Shown here: piece by piece, positions 30,451-38,437 of the stretch
Numbering within the stretch: position 1 is the first letter of the stretch
How the letters are laid out: each line of letters begins with the position of its first letter
NCBI RefSeq assembly: GCF_000153345.1
Contig: NZ_CH724125.1
Location: 134,479 to 198,478, forward strand
From: Neptuniibacter caesariensis
GTDB lineage: Bacteria; Pseudomonadota; Gammaproteobacteria; Pseudomonadales; Balneatricaceae
DNA: 64,000 bases
Direction: 5' to 3'
Program-made: the position numbers and the translations under genes
Notes under the pieces: generated by a model
Database searches by the model: none
The model's input: only the letters and a program-made list of their open reading frames with translations
Told to the model about the DNA's origin: nothing

Positions 30451-30515
30451 TACGAATCATTGTTAGTTTTTCAGATAACTGTATTTTTAACGCCTTACAT
30501 TAAAGGAGTATGTAT

Positions 30516-30878
30516 ATGCGCTCAGAAATGTTGACCTCTATTTTGAGTGACCTTAACGGCACTTCAGCTGAGATTGAAGCGTCTGCGGTAATCTCAACAG
30601 ATGGTCTGATGATCGCAGCCCTGTTGCCAGCAGGTTTGGATGAAGACCGTGTTGGTGCTATGAGTGCAGCAATGCTTTCACTAGGTGAACGTACAGCGAG
30701 TGAGCTGGCGCGAGGAGAGCTTGAGCAGGTGCTGGTTAAGGGTGATGAGGGCTATATCCTCATGACTCATGCAAATGATGAATCTGTATTGACTGTTGTG
30801 GCAAAGCCAAATGCTCGTCTTGGTCTTATTTTCCTGGATGTTAAGCGTGCTGCAGAAGCGATTGGTAAGATTCTGTAA
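30516..30878 (+). CDS. Roadblock/LC7 domain protein
   Basis: This is a 120-residue single-domain protein. The family pattern is clear: IEASAVISTDGLMIAALLP, then a helix with MSAAMLSLGERTASELARGE, then VLVKGDEGYILMTHAN and LGLIFLDVKRAAEAIGKIL. Bacterial Roadblock/LC7 proteins such as MglB act as dimers on small GTPases that set cell polarity or motility. No small GTPase gene is present in this window, so the partner is unknown. The ATG at 30516 is preferred over one at 30510 because AAGGAG (30503-30508) is correctly spaced only for the later codon. The PAS gene follows after 26 bases. Confidence 0.9.
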   Translation: MRSEMLTSILSDLNGTSAEIEASAVISTDGLMIAALLPAGLDEDRVGAMSAAMLSLGERTASELARGELEQVLVKGDEGYILMTHANDESVLTVVAKPNARLGLIFLDVKRAAEAIGKIL

Positions 30879-30904
30879 GTTATAAATAAACACTAGGAAG
30901 GTTG

Positions 30905-31366
30905 ATGTCAGAACAGGATAGTACTGATGTTCGTGAAGTTGTCATCAATTACTATGATGGTACATCGCGTACAGCTAAAATCTACGACCGTGAAATTCCG
31001 TATCCCGAAGGAAAGTTAATTGTTTCTCGTACGGACACTAAAGGGATTATCACACATGCAAACCAGGCATTTGTTGACATGTCTGGTTATTCACAAGACG
31101 AATTAATAGGTAAAAATCACTATATTCTTCGTCATCCTGATATGCCATCTGTTGCCTTTGCAGGTCTATGGGAAACCATAGAAGCAGGTAATAAATGGCA
31201 TGGCTATGTTAAAAATCTTCGTAAAGATGGTGCTTATTACTGGGTTAAAGCCACGGTAATACCCAATATCCGTAATGGTGTTGTGGTTGGCTACACCTCC
31301 GTAAGGCGCAAGCCTTCGCGTAGCAAAATTGCTGAGAGCGAAGCTTTATACAAAACACTCATGTAG
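30905..31366 (+). CDS. Stand-alone Aer-type PAS domain protein
   Basis: The 153-residue protein is essentially one PAS domain. THANQAFVDMSGYSQDELIG, RHPDMPSVAFAGLW and YVKNLRKDGAYYWVKATVIP closely follow the FAD-binding PAS domain of the aerotaxis receptor Aer, including the RHPDMP and KNRRKNGD-type blocks. Unlike Aer it has no membrane anchor, HAMP or signalling coil. It therefore probably senses redox state or oxygen in the cytoplasm and passes the signal to a partner, either the Roadblock proteins in the same operon or a chemoreceptor. FAD binding is inferred from similarity. The ATG at 30905 follows AGGAAGG. Confidence 0.85.
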   Translation: MSEQDSTDVREVVINYYDGTSRTAKIYDREIPYPEGKLIVSRTDTKGIITHANQAFVDMSGYSQDELIGKNHYILRHPDMPSVAFAGLWETIEAGNKWHGYVKNLRKDGAYYWVKATVIPNIRNGVVVGYTSVRRKPSRSKIAESEALYKTLM

Positions 31367-31376
31367 AGGTGCTGTC

Positions 31377-32123
31377 TTGATTCTTAACTTAACCGTAAGT
31401 CCAGATTTTGCACCGGATCATATATCCGGGTGGTATATTTTTAACACCTGGTTACAACGTCAGCTCGGTACCCGAGTTCATCTTGAGTTATATGACTGCT
31501 TTGATAAGCAACGTGAAGATATCAAAGCAGGTAAATTTGATCTGGTTTATGCCAATCCTTTCGATGCTTCGATGCTAGTTCGTGAACTCGGTTTCAAAGC
31601 GGTTGTTCGCCCATTAGCAAAGCCTGATGAAACGATTATAGCGACTAATGCTGAATCGACTATTAACAACGTTGAAGACTTGCAGCCGGGCTGTCAGTTA
31701 GTGGCGACAGATGATCCTGATGTTAACCGCATCGGTATGATCATGCTTGAGCCAGCTGATTTGGATGGTGACAATACCAAGTTGAAGACAGTAGATAGTT
31801 ATATCATTGTTGCTAAACATCTTTTAAACCAACAGGCTGACGCAGGTTTCTTCTTAAAGGATGCTTATGATGAGCTTTCTGATCTTATCAAGAACCAGAT
31901 GAAGGTATTGGTGAGTAGTGAGATCAGTGTTGTGCATCATGCATTGTTGGTTGGTCCTAAGCTTCAGCAATATATTCCTCAGATACAGAAGTTTCTGCTC
32001 AATATGTCTTCCAATGAAAAAGGCAAAGGGGTCCTGGAAAGTATGGATCTTGATGGCTGGGAGGTTATGACGGATGAAGAAACTGAATTTATGATCGATT
32101 TGATTGATACACTTATCGATTAA
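31377..32123 (+). CDS. PhnD-like substrate-binding protein without signal peptide
   Basis: The fold is that of PhnD/phosphonate-type periplasmic binding proteins: ISGWYIFNTWLQRQLG, GKFDLVYANPFDASMLV, IIATNAESTINNVEDLQPG and a final helical segment. The protein begins directly with the first beta strand (ILNLTVSPDFAP) and no signal sequence or lipobox can be made from any start in the frame, so it should stay in the cytoplasm. I chose the TTG at 31377, with GAGG seven bases before it; the frame is open back into the PAS gene. The ligand is unknown. In this operon it is more likely a sensor than a transporter component. The terminator is at 32122-32148. Confidence 0.78.
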   Translation: MILNLTVSPDFAPDHISGWYIFNTWLQRQLGTRVHLELYDCFDKQREDIKAGKFDLVYANPFDASMLVRELGFKAVVRPLAKPDETIIATNAESTINNVEDLQPGCQLVATDDPDVNRIGMIMLEPADLDGDNTKLKTVDSYIIVAKHLLNQQADAGFFLKDAYDELSDLIKNQMKVLVSSEISVVHHALLVGPKLQQYIPQIQKFLLNMSSNEKGKGVLESMDLDGWEVMTDEETEFMIDLIDTLID

Positions 32124-32148
32124 AAAAGCGGCGTAAGCCGCTTTTTTT
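32122..32148. terminator. Terminator between the PhnD-like gene and the hydrogenase operon
   Basis: AAAAAAGCGGC pairs with GCCGCTTTTTTT around a GTAA loop. The structure is symmetric enough to end both convergent operons. Confidence 0.9.
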
Positions 32149-32155
32149 ATATGGC

Positions 32156-32458
32156 TTACAACACGGACGAGAAACCTTCAAACTTTGGCGGGTCAAGGTA
32201 AATATCGGTTGCTGGCTTAGCGTTAGCATGGGCCTTCCTGAATGCTTCGGATTTCGTCCACTCTCGGAACGCAGTCTCTGAATCCCAAACACTGTGCGAT
32301 ATAAAAAGAGTGCATTCGTCATCGGTTGCACCCTGCATTAGGTTGAAGTCTTTGAAGCCAGGTACTTCATCTAGAAATGTTTCGCGATTTTTCCATATCT
32401 CTATGAAATCACTTTCTTTACCTGGTTTTATTTTGAATCGGTTCATGGCGATAAACAT
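32156..32458 (-). CDS. ABM-domain (HmoA/IsdG-like) monooxygenase family protein
   Basis: This 100-residue protein fits the antibiotic biosynthesis monooxygenase fold: it starts MFIAMNRFKIKPGKESDFIE, has VPGFKDFNLMQG, and carries a C-terminal segment with SKAFRKAHANAK-like pattern (SEAFRKAHANAK). Members that act on haem use a conserved His in the AHxxA context, and AHANAK is present here. It follows the Rieske-GGDEF-EAL gene by eight bases and is the last gene before the terminator, so it is probably part of the hydrogenase operon. A haem-related or oxidative protective role is possible but untested. Confidence 0.75.
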   Translation of the reverse strand: MFIAMNRFKIKPGKESDFIEIWKNRETFLDEVPGFKDFNLMQGATDDECTLFISHSVWDSETAFREWTKSEAFRKAHANAKPATDIYLDPPKFEGFSSVL

Positions 32459-32466
32459 AACAATCC

Positions 32467-35421
32467 TTATGAATCAGCTTTACCTAATAATGCGATGAAT
32501 TCAGATGAAGCAACAGGTCTGGAGATAAGATAGCCCTGAGCCTCGTGACAGCCAAGCCTTTTAAGTAATTCAAGTTGCTCTGTTTCTTCAACGCCTTCAG
32601 CAATAACTGTCTTGTTCAGTATTTTGCCTAAATGAATGATAGATTCAATGATGCCGCGTGCTTCATTGGAGTGTTGGATATCGCTAACAAAACTACGGTC
32701 TATTTTGACTCGATCTATAGGTAAAGAGGCAAGGTAGGAGAGGGAGGAATAGCCAGTTCCGAAATCATCCATTGCCAAAGTGATGTTCATTGCTTTTATC
32801 GCTGACAATTGGCTGTTAGAAAACTCAGGATCGGACATGGCTGCTGTTTCAGTGATCTCCAGTTCCAGGTATTCACTGTGAACCTGATAGTGCTCAAGCG
32901 CTTTCTTGATATCTTGGACCAGATTAACGTCTTTCAATTGAACGGCTGACAGGTTCACTGCAATTTTAGGAATTTTATAACCTTTCTGGCACCAGTCTTT
33001 GATTAATTGCAGGGCTTGATTTAAAACCCAGTTCCCTAATTCAATGATCTGACCGCTCTTTTCTGCAATAGGGATAAACTCAGCTGGAGAGACCTGACCA
33101 ATCTCGGTGCTATGCCACCTCAGAAGTGCTTCCGCTCCGACAATATGGCCCGTGTGAATCTCTATTTTGGGTTGGAGCAGTAAATTAAGCTCATTGTTAT
33201 TAATGGCGTTATGAAGATGGCTCTCGATAAGTCGTTTGCGCTGGATACTAAGTTGTAAGTCATGGTCGAAGAACTTGTAGTGGCTACCTGAAATGGCTTT
33301 GGCTTCATACATTGCCATATCCGCATTACTAAGGAGCATACCGGTTTCTAGCCCGTCTTCCGGTATTAGTGTTATACCTATGCTGATACCTATATGAAGC
33401 AGGTGGTCGTCTACCCGGAAGGGTGTGGTTATTGCGTTAATGACCTTTTCAGCAAGTACTGAGGGCTCGTGTTTAGATTTGATCCCTCTTTGTATGATGG
33501 CAAACTCATCACCGCCTAATCGAGCAATGACATCTGTAATAGAGATGCATTGCTCCAGACGTTTAGCCACCAGTTGCAGAAGAAAGTCGCCACTTAAATG
33601 CCCCAGCGTGTCATTTACATCTTTGAAATTATCCAGATCCATAAACAGAACGGCGGAAAAGCAGTGATTGTTTCGGGCATCATCGATCGCACTATCCATT
33701 TCAGCGAGGAGCACAGGTCGATTGGGTAGTTTAGTTAGGAGGTCGTGTTCGGCCTGGTATCTTAGTTGACGCTCTGCTTCTTTTTGCTTCGTGATATCTG
33801 ATTTCAACGAGAGATAATGACTTATTGCCCCAGTTTCGTCATGAATAGGGCTTATAGACATAGACTGCCAGAATTTCTCACCAGACTTTTTCCTGTTTAT
33901 GATTTCGCCTTTCCAGCAGTTATCTTTCTTTATGGTTTCCCATAAATTTCTATAGAACTCAGCCGACATCTCACCCGATTGTACAATGCTACTTTTTCGG
34001 CCAATGGCTTCTTCAGGAAGGTAGCCTGTGTTTTCCGTAAACATAGGGTTTACGTACACTATGATTCCATCTGTATCGGTGATTATGACTTCGTTAGTGC
34101 TCTGTTCTACTGTTGAGGAGAGTAGGCGGATATGCTCCTCATCCCTTCGACTCTGTGTGATATCTCTTGTCGAAATAACAAAGCCTCCTGAAGGCGTAGG
34201 GGAGGATTCGCATTCAACGATTGATCCGTTGACCTGGTGTTGTATCCAGCGATACTTTTCTCTTAAAAGCTGGCTGCTGGATGGTTGAAGTTGCGCATTT
34301 TGAACCAGCGTATTTTGGGTAAACAGATCTTGATATCGGGCTCCCAAATCAATGTTTTGCAAATTTGATTGAGCTATTTGTGAGAACTGCTCATTCCAGA
34401 TCAGAAGGTCGCCTTGCTCATCGAACATTGCCACACCTTGAACCAGTGTGGCTAAGGTGCTCTTTAAGAGAAGAATATGCTGTTCAAGGTCTTTTTGACG
34501 TCTAACCTTCTCTTTTTCTTTTAGGAGTGAGATATCGGTAGCTGATAGAATCAGGCCTTCTTCTTTGCCCTGGTGATTAAAAAGAAGGGTGCCTCGCAGC
34601 AGAAATGAGCGCTCATCTTTTATTTCTGCCTGATCAGATAGGTTTCGGAATTTGATCTCTTGTTCAAAGCCTTTTTCGCGATAAATTGCACGATACAGAT
34701 AAGGGCGGCTATCCCAGTTTTTTATTGGGAAGTTTTCTGATATTTCGTTGAGGGCTTCTTGGCACAGTAATTCATCTGGAGAACGACCGACTAAATCTCT
34801 TATTCGAACACCTAGAATATCCGCTGCATAGCGATTTGCACGGGTGATCCGTCCAACGTTATCCGTAACAACGATGAACTCTTCTATTGAATTCATGACC
34901 CCGGCAATGAGTTCATTGACTAAAACCAGGTGTTGGTTACTTTCTTCAAGTTCTACTTTTTGATGCTCAACCTGGCTGAGCATCGCATCCATTGATTCAA
35001 GATTCGATAGAACTTTCTTCTGCAGCGCGTTGTTTACCGCTTTAAGCACAGCTGTTTCATCAGAATCATCGGCGGAACATAAACCGCTCTCGATGTTCTT
35101 TGTGGCGATGAGTTCTGGTTTCTTAACTCTGAACGTCTCGCCCAGACGTGTTACTTTCATGGATTTTTCACAGCTAAGCAGGTCCGTTTCCTGACCATGT
35201 TTGGGGCAGATCAACTTTCCTGAGTCAGTTATCTTTGCCTCTAGTAGTGAGGCGTGGGCATGTTCACAGTAAAGGGGGAGTGCATAGAAATCGGTTCCGT
35301 ATTCAACAACCAGAAGCGGTTTGCTTTGATCATCGGCATGAGTTACCCAGCGAGTTTCACCTTCGACCACAACCTCTTTTTCTATGCTAAGGCCTTGTTT
35401 AATAATATCTGGAGCTAGCAT
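32467..35421 (-). CDS. Rieske-PAS-GGDEF-EAL signalling protein
   Basis: This 984-residue soluble protein begins with a Rieske-type [2Fe-2S] domain. C52-x-H54, 17 residues, then C72-x2-H75 (CEH and CPKH) is the canonical ligand spacing. A short coil (about 125-170) is followed by three PAS-like regions (about 175-300, 310-430, 440-560). The GGDEF domain (about 565-725) has an intact RLGGDEFA and no RxxD inhibitory site that I can see. The EAL domain (about 740-975) keeps EALLRW, EITETA, DDFGTGYSSL, KIDRSF and EGVEE, so phosphodiesterase activity is likely and cyclase activity possible. Its ATG overlaps the stop of the hydrogenase protease gene, tying it to the hydrogenase. I infer that the Rieske cluster accepts hydrogenase electrons. 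Confidence 0.93.
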   Translation of the reverse strand: MLAPDIIKQGLSIEKEVVVEGETRWVTHADDQSKPLLVVEYGTDFYALPLYCEHAHASLLEAKITDSGKLICPKHGQETDLLSCEKSMKVTRLGETFRVKKPELIATKNIESGLCSADDSDETAVLKAVNNALQKKVLSNLESMDAMLSQVEHQKVELEESNQHLVLVNELIAGVMNSIEEFIVVTDNVGRITRANRYAADILGVRIRDLVGRSPDELLCQEALNEISENFPIKNWDSRPYLYRAIYREKGFEQEIKFRNLSDQAEIKDERSFLLRGTLLFNHQGKEEGLILSATDISLLKEKEKVRRQKDLEQHILLLKSTLATLVQGVAMFDEQGDLLIWNEQFSQIAQSNLQNIDLGARYQDLFTQNTLVQNAQLQPSSSQLLREKYRWIQHQVNGSIVECESSPTPSGGFVISTRDITQSRRDEEHIRLLSSTVEQSTNEVIITDTDGIIVYVNPMFTENTGYLPEEAIGRKSSIVQSGEMSAEFYRNLWETIKKDNCWKGEIINRKKSGEKFWQSMSISPIHDETGAISHYLSLKSDITKQKEAERQLRYQAEHDLLTKLPNRPVLLAEMDSAIDDARNNHCFSAVLFMDLDNFKDVNDTLGHLSGDFLLQLVAKRLEQCISITDVIARLGGDEFAIIQRGIKSKHEPSVLAEKVINAITTPFRVDDHLLHIGISIGITLIPEDGLETGMLLSNADMAMYEAKAISGSHYKFFDHDLQLSIQRKRLIESHLHNAINNNELNLLLQPKIEIHTGHIVGAEALLRWHSTEIGQVSPAEFIPIAEKSGQIIELGNWVLNQALQLIKDWCQKGYKIPKIAVNLSAVQLKDVNLVQDIKKALEHYQVHSEYLELEITETAAMSDPEFSNSQLSAIKAMNITLAMDDFGTGYSSLSYLASLPIDRVKIDRSFVSDIQHSNEARGIIESIIHLGKILNKTVIAEGVEETEQLELLKRLGCHEAQGYLISRPVASSEFIALLGKADS

Positions 35422-35885
35422 AAAGCGACCTCCTGATCTGTTAGGCTTGATCTAATTGTTAATGCTGCTTTATCCGCTTGTGCTTCAATTTCAGGAGATA
35501 GTCCGCGATTAAAAGCAGTCACCGGCGCTACAGTGATGTAGAAAACTTCAGTAACCGGTGGTGGAAGAGGCTGGCAAAGAATGGGTAGATGTCTGATGAA
35601 CTCTTCAACCCCGCCATCGTGTAGATTTCTGCTGAAATGGTTGAGAAAGTCATTAGCTGAAGCCCAGGAAAGCTCGCCAGGTCGTTTAGTATCTGATTGA
35701 TAAGCATCAACAATAATGATTCTTTCTGCCCTGGAGATATGTTTAGGGATCAATAACGCGTTGTTAGCACAGAAATACAGCTCAGTGCATTCAGGCAGCT
35801 CGAGCTTTTGTAATGCCTCATAAACAGCAAGCCCAAAGCCATCATCACCATGCCATTCATTGCCAAAACACAGAACAATTTGCAT
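35415..35885 (-). CDS. Hydrogenase maturation protease (HupD/HycI family)
   Basis: These endopeptidases remove the C-terminal tail of the [NiFe] hydrogenase large subunit after nickel insertion. The protein starts MQIVLCFGNEWHGDDGFGLA, with Asp14 in GNxxxxDDGxG, Asp60 in IIIVDA and His89 in NLHDGG placed like the nickel-probing ligands of HybD. Length (156 residues) is typical. Its ATG shares one base with the large-subunit TGA, and its own end overlaps the next start, so translation of the set appears coupled. The large subunit here has a removable tail, which fits the presence of this enzyme. Confidence 0.92.
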   Translation of the reverse strand: MQIVLCFGNEWHGDDGFGLAVYEALQKLELPECTELYFCANNALLIPKHISRAERIIIVDAYQSDTKRPGELSWASANDFLNHFSRNLHDGGVEEFIRHLPILCQPLPPPVTEVFYITVAPVTAFNRGLSPEIEAQADKAALTIRSSLTDQEVALC

Positions 35886-37387
35886 CAGGTGACTCCAAAT
35901 CTGTGTTTCTTGCCGCTACCTAGCAGATGTACTGTGCAAACCAGGCAGGGATCGTGGGAGCGAACCACGTGCCCAATTTCAATAGGTTCGTCCAGATCCG
36001 GCATAGGTAAACCAATTAGGCTTTGCTCGATGTGACCGGGTTGTTGATTGATATCTCTGGGGGATGCGTTCCAGGCGGTTGGTGTAATTACCTGGAAATT
36101 TTTTATCTTTCCATCTTCTATCTTTAGCCAGTGTCCCAGGCTTCCTCGTGCTGCCTCAATCATGCCCACGCCTTCTCCATCTTCTAATGGGCAATGGATC
36201 ATTGTCGGTGCATCCAGGCATTCGAGCAGTGAAGAAAGTTGATCTTTTAAAATGATAAGTGAGCTTGCTTGTCTATGAATGCGAGCAAACTGTCTTGTCC
36301 AAGTACTTGATCCATTTTGGGCAAGCATATCTAATATCAGGGGATCTTTTGCGACTGCTAATTGGGCGAGAGGCCCAGTTTGTATGACATCTTTGTCGTA
36401 TCTTGGTGCCTTTGCCCAGCTATATTTTTCACTATCTGGATCATACTTCGGTTGAGTAAGCCCCTGCATGGGATGTCGAGCAGTCTGACTTTCATCATGG
36501 TACCAACTCGAGGTGATATCCTCGGTTATCTTTGATTCATCAAGCGGTGCGTGTTTCTTCAACTTATAATTGTAAGTTCCGTCTGATCTGATTCTCTCCT
36601 GTGGGTTTTCAGGATCAATTAGAGAACCATAACTAATCATTTTTTCAGAACCGCTGCCTACAGAATCTAGGCCCATGTCTCGACAGAAACGGTGTAGAAT
36701 CGCGATAGCGGAGTCAGAACTCTGGGTGAAATTATTCAGCTCAGCCAAGGATGTAATCCGGGACCAGTCAGCCAGTGAGGTCCCCAGTATTTTATGCTCA
36801 AACCACTGAGTATAACGTTGTAGTTGTGCTAGAGAATTAATCACCTTGCGTCGATCAGGAAGTGATGTCACACCACCCGGAACCATGTAAGAAGAATGGG
36901 GCCATTGGCCGCCAAAGATGGCGACTATTTCAATGATGTCGCGACTAAATCGAATCGCGTCCTGATAAAGCTCGCCTTGCATATCCTGAAATTTAGCAAC
37001 AATGCTTTGGTAATCGTTAAGCGTTGAGTAGCTGGAATGACAAAGATCCGGCGTGAACATCAAAAATGTCTGGCGGCAGTCAGACTGAATCTCTTCGCTT
37101 AGTAAGCAGATGTTTCTAACGCGAATGGCATTTGCTGGTGGAATAATATTTGATACCGATTCAAGAGCCAGGACACTGGCATAAAGGTGAGCTGTACTAC
37201 AGATACCACAGATTCGCGGTGTAATAGCAAGCGCATCCATTGGGGCGCGCCCAATCAGAATTTGTTCAAATCCGCGATACATCGTGCCGATGCAGCGAGC
37301 ATCGGTAACAATACCGTTCTTTATCTCCAACTCTATTTCGAGATCGCCTTCGACACGATTCAGCTGTAACTTTATTCGTCTACTCAT
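35885..37387 (-). CDS. [NiFe] hydrogenase large (catalytic) subunit
   Basis: The subunit carries the Ni-Fe active site. Both ligand motifs are intact: RICGICSTAH with Cys60 and Cys63, and DPCLVCTVH with Cys481 and Cys484. After His487 come 13 residues ending HRFGVT, the expected tail for proteolytic maturation. The N-terminus (LNRVEGDLEIEL, MYRGFEQILIGRAPMDALAI) recalls the group 2 HupV/HoxC sensory type more than membrane-bound uptake enzymes. It has 500 residues and no export signal, so it is cytoplasmic. It lies ten bases after the small-subunit gene. No hyp maturation genes are in the window, so they must be elsewhere. Confidence 0.95.
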   Translation of the reverse strand: MSRRIKLQLNRVEGDLEIELEIKNGIVTDARCIGTMYRGFEQILIGRAPMDALAITPRICGICSTAHLYASVLALESVSNIIPPANAIRVRNICLLSEEIQSDCRQTFLMFTPDLCHSSYSTLNDYQSIVAKFQDMQGELYQDAIRFSRDIIEIVAIFGGQWPHSSYMVPGGVTSLPDRRKVINSLAQLQRYTQWFEHKILGTSLADWSRITSLAELNNFTQSSDSAIAILHRFCRDMGLDSVGSGSEKMISYGSLIDPENPQERIRSDGTYNYKLKKHAPLDESKITEDITSSWYHDESQTARHPMQGLTQPKYDPDSEKYSWAKAPRYDKDVIQTGPLAQLAVAKDPLILDMLAQNGSSTWTRQFARIHRQASSLIILKDQLSSLLECLDAPTMIHCPLEDGEGVGMIEAARGSLGHWLKIEDGKIKNFQVITPTAWNASPRDINQQPGHIEQSLIGLPMPDLDEPIEIGHVVRSHDPCLVCTVHLLGSGKKHRFGVT

Positions 37388-37397
37388 GATCTATTAG

Positions 37398-38351
37398 TCA
37401 GGGCTTCATTTTCCGTTCAATGATTCGAATGGGTGCGGCATCGTTGGCTAAATCTTTATAGGCCATATAGCGTGGGCGGCTTACGCCTAAGGGAAGTGCC
37501 ACAGGAATATTGCCGACTTTTTCTGTCTTGAATAAGGGGGCGTTTCGCGGAAAGTCTGGCGATACACAGCCCAGGCAGGGAACCCCTTCGCGTGTTTTGC
37601 TGCTACGGTTGTTCCATAGTTCAGTATTGCAAGTTGCCGATGTATAGGGGCCTTGGCAACCGAGGTTGTAAAACAGGCAACCAGGTTCACCAAAATGCTC
37701 CTCTTCAATATCGTACTCATGGTACTCATTTCGTGTGCAGCCTTGATGCACCATCGTGCTGTAGAATTCACCGGGCTGATTAAAATGGTTGAGATCCAAA
37801 GGGTAGCCCTCAACAAGAGAAATCAGCGTTTGAATAATTGTGTTCGGATGGGTCGGGCACCCAGAGATATTGATAACAGGTTGACCGCTTCGGCTTTTAA
37901 AACCGTTATCCAGAAGCCCGCCAGATTCACCCTGAAAAGATTGCATGCCGGTTGATTCCGTCGGATTTGGCGGGGCTGCGGGCACACCACCAAACGCTGC
38001 GCACGTACCCACTGCGACAACATTGTTCGCTTTCTCGGCGAGTTGCTTAATAACAAAAGCTTTGGGCTGATCGTTAAGAGTATCGAACATCCCGGTGCCA
38101 TTTGGGCCAAGCGCAAGGCTGCCCTCTACACAGAGAATATCCAGGATGAGCTTATCGTTAATGATGGCATCTATATCTTCCATGAGCTCTGACATAGGCC
38201 TTGTCGAAAGAGAAGGCTGCCAAATAACATCAATACCGTACTGCTCTACAAACTCGGGCCATGATGGGCGGTCAGCACAGAGAAGCGACATCGTGTCACC
38301 ACTACATGCGCCAGCCTGCATCCATAGCATTGTTATTTTTTTATTAACCAT
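37398..38351 (-). CDS. [NiFe] hydrogenase small (Fe-S) subunit with Asp at the proximal cluster
   Basis: This 317-residue electron-transfer subunit has no Tat signal. Proximal cluster candidates are Cys16 and Asp19 (ACSGDTMSLL), Cys117 (GTCAAFGG) and Cys165 (SGCPTHP); the second Cys of the usual CxxC is Asp. Further ligands are His202/Cys205 with Cys225 and Cys232, and Cys241, Cys259 and Cys262 (PCLGC). This gives three clusters. The CSGDTMSLL stretch and GCLFY, LWN-RSSKTR blocks also resemble group 1h enzymes, where Asp ligation has been described. Subgroup assignment needs a database. The ATG at 38351 has only a weak ribosome site. It is the first gene of the operon. Confidence 0.93.
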   Translation of the reverse strand: MVNKKITMLWMQAGACSGDTMSLLCADRPSWPEFVEQYGIDVIWQPSLSTRPMSELMEDIDAIINDKLILDILCVEGSLALGPNGTGMFDTLNDQPKAFVIKQLAEKANNVVAVGTCAAFGGVPAAPPNPTESTGMQSFQGESGGLLDNGFKSRSGQPVINISGCPTHPNTIIQTLISLVEGYPLDLNHFNQPGEFYSTMVHQGCTRNEYHEYDIEEEHFGEPGCLFYNLGCQGPYTSATCNTELWNNRSSKTREGVPCLGCVSPDFPRNAPLFKTEKVGNIPVALPLGVSRPRYMAYKDLANDAAPIRIIERKMKP

Positions 38352-38437
38352 GGAGACTGCTTTAATTAGGTTCTTAACTCAGTCTAGTATGATTTTACGC
38401 CGATGTCTGTACAAGTATGGACTAATGTAGCAGAAAG

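Noticed and set aside
37398-38351. Tat-exported uptake hydrogenase
   Set aside because: The small subunit begins directly with the cluster-binding domain; there is no RRxFxK signal peptide and no membrane cytochrome gene in the operon.
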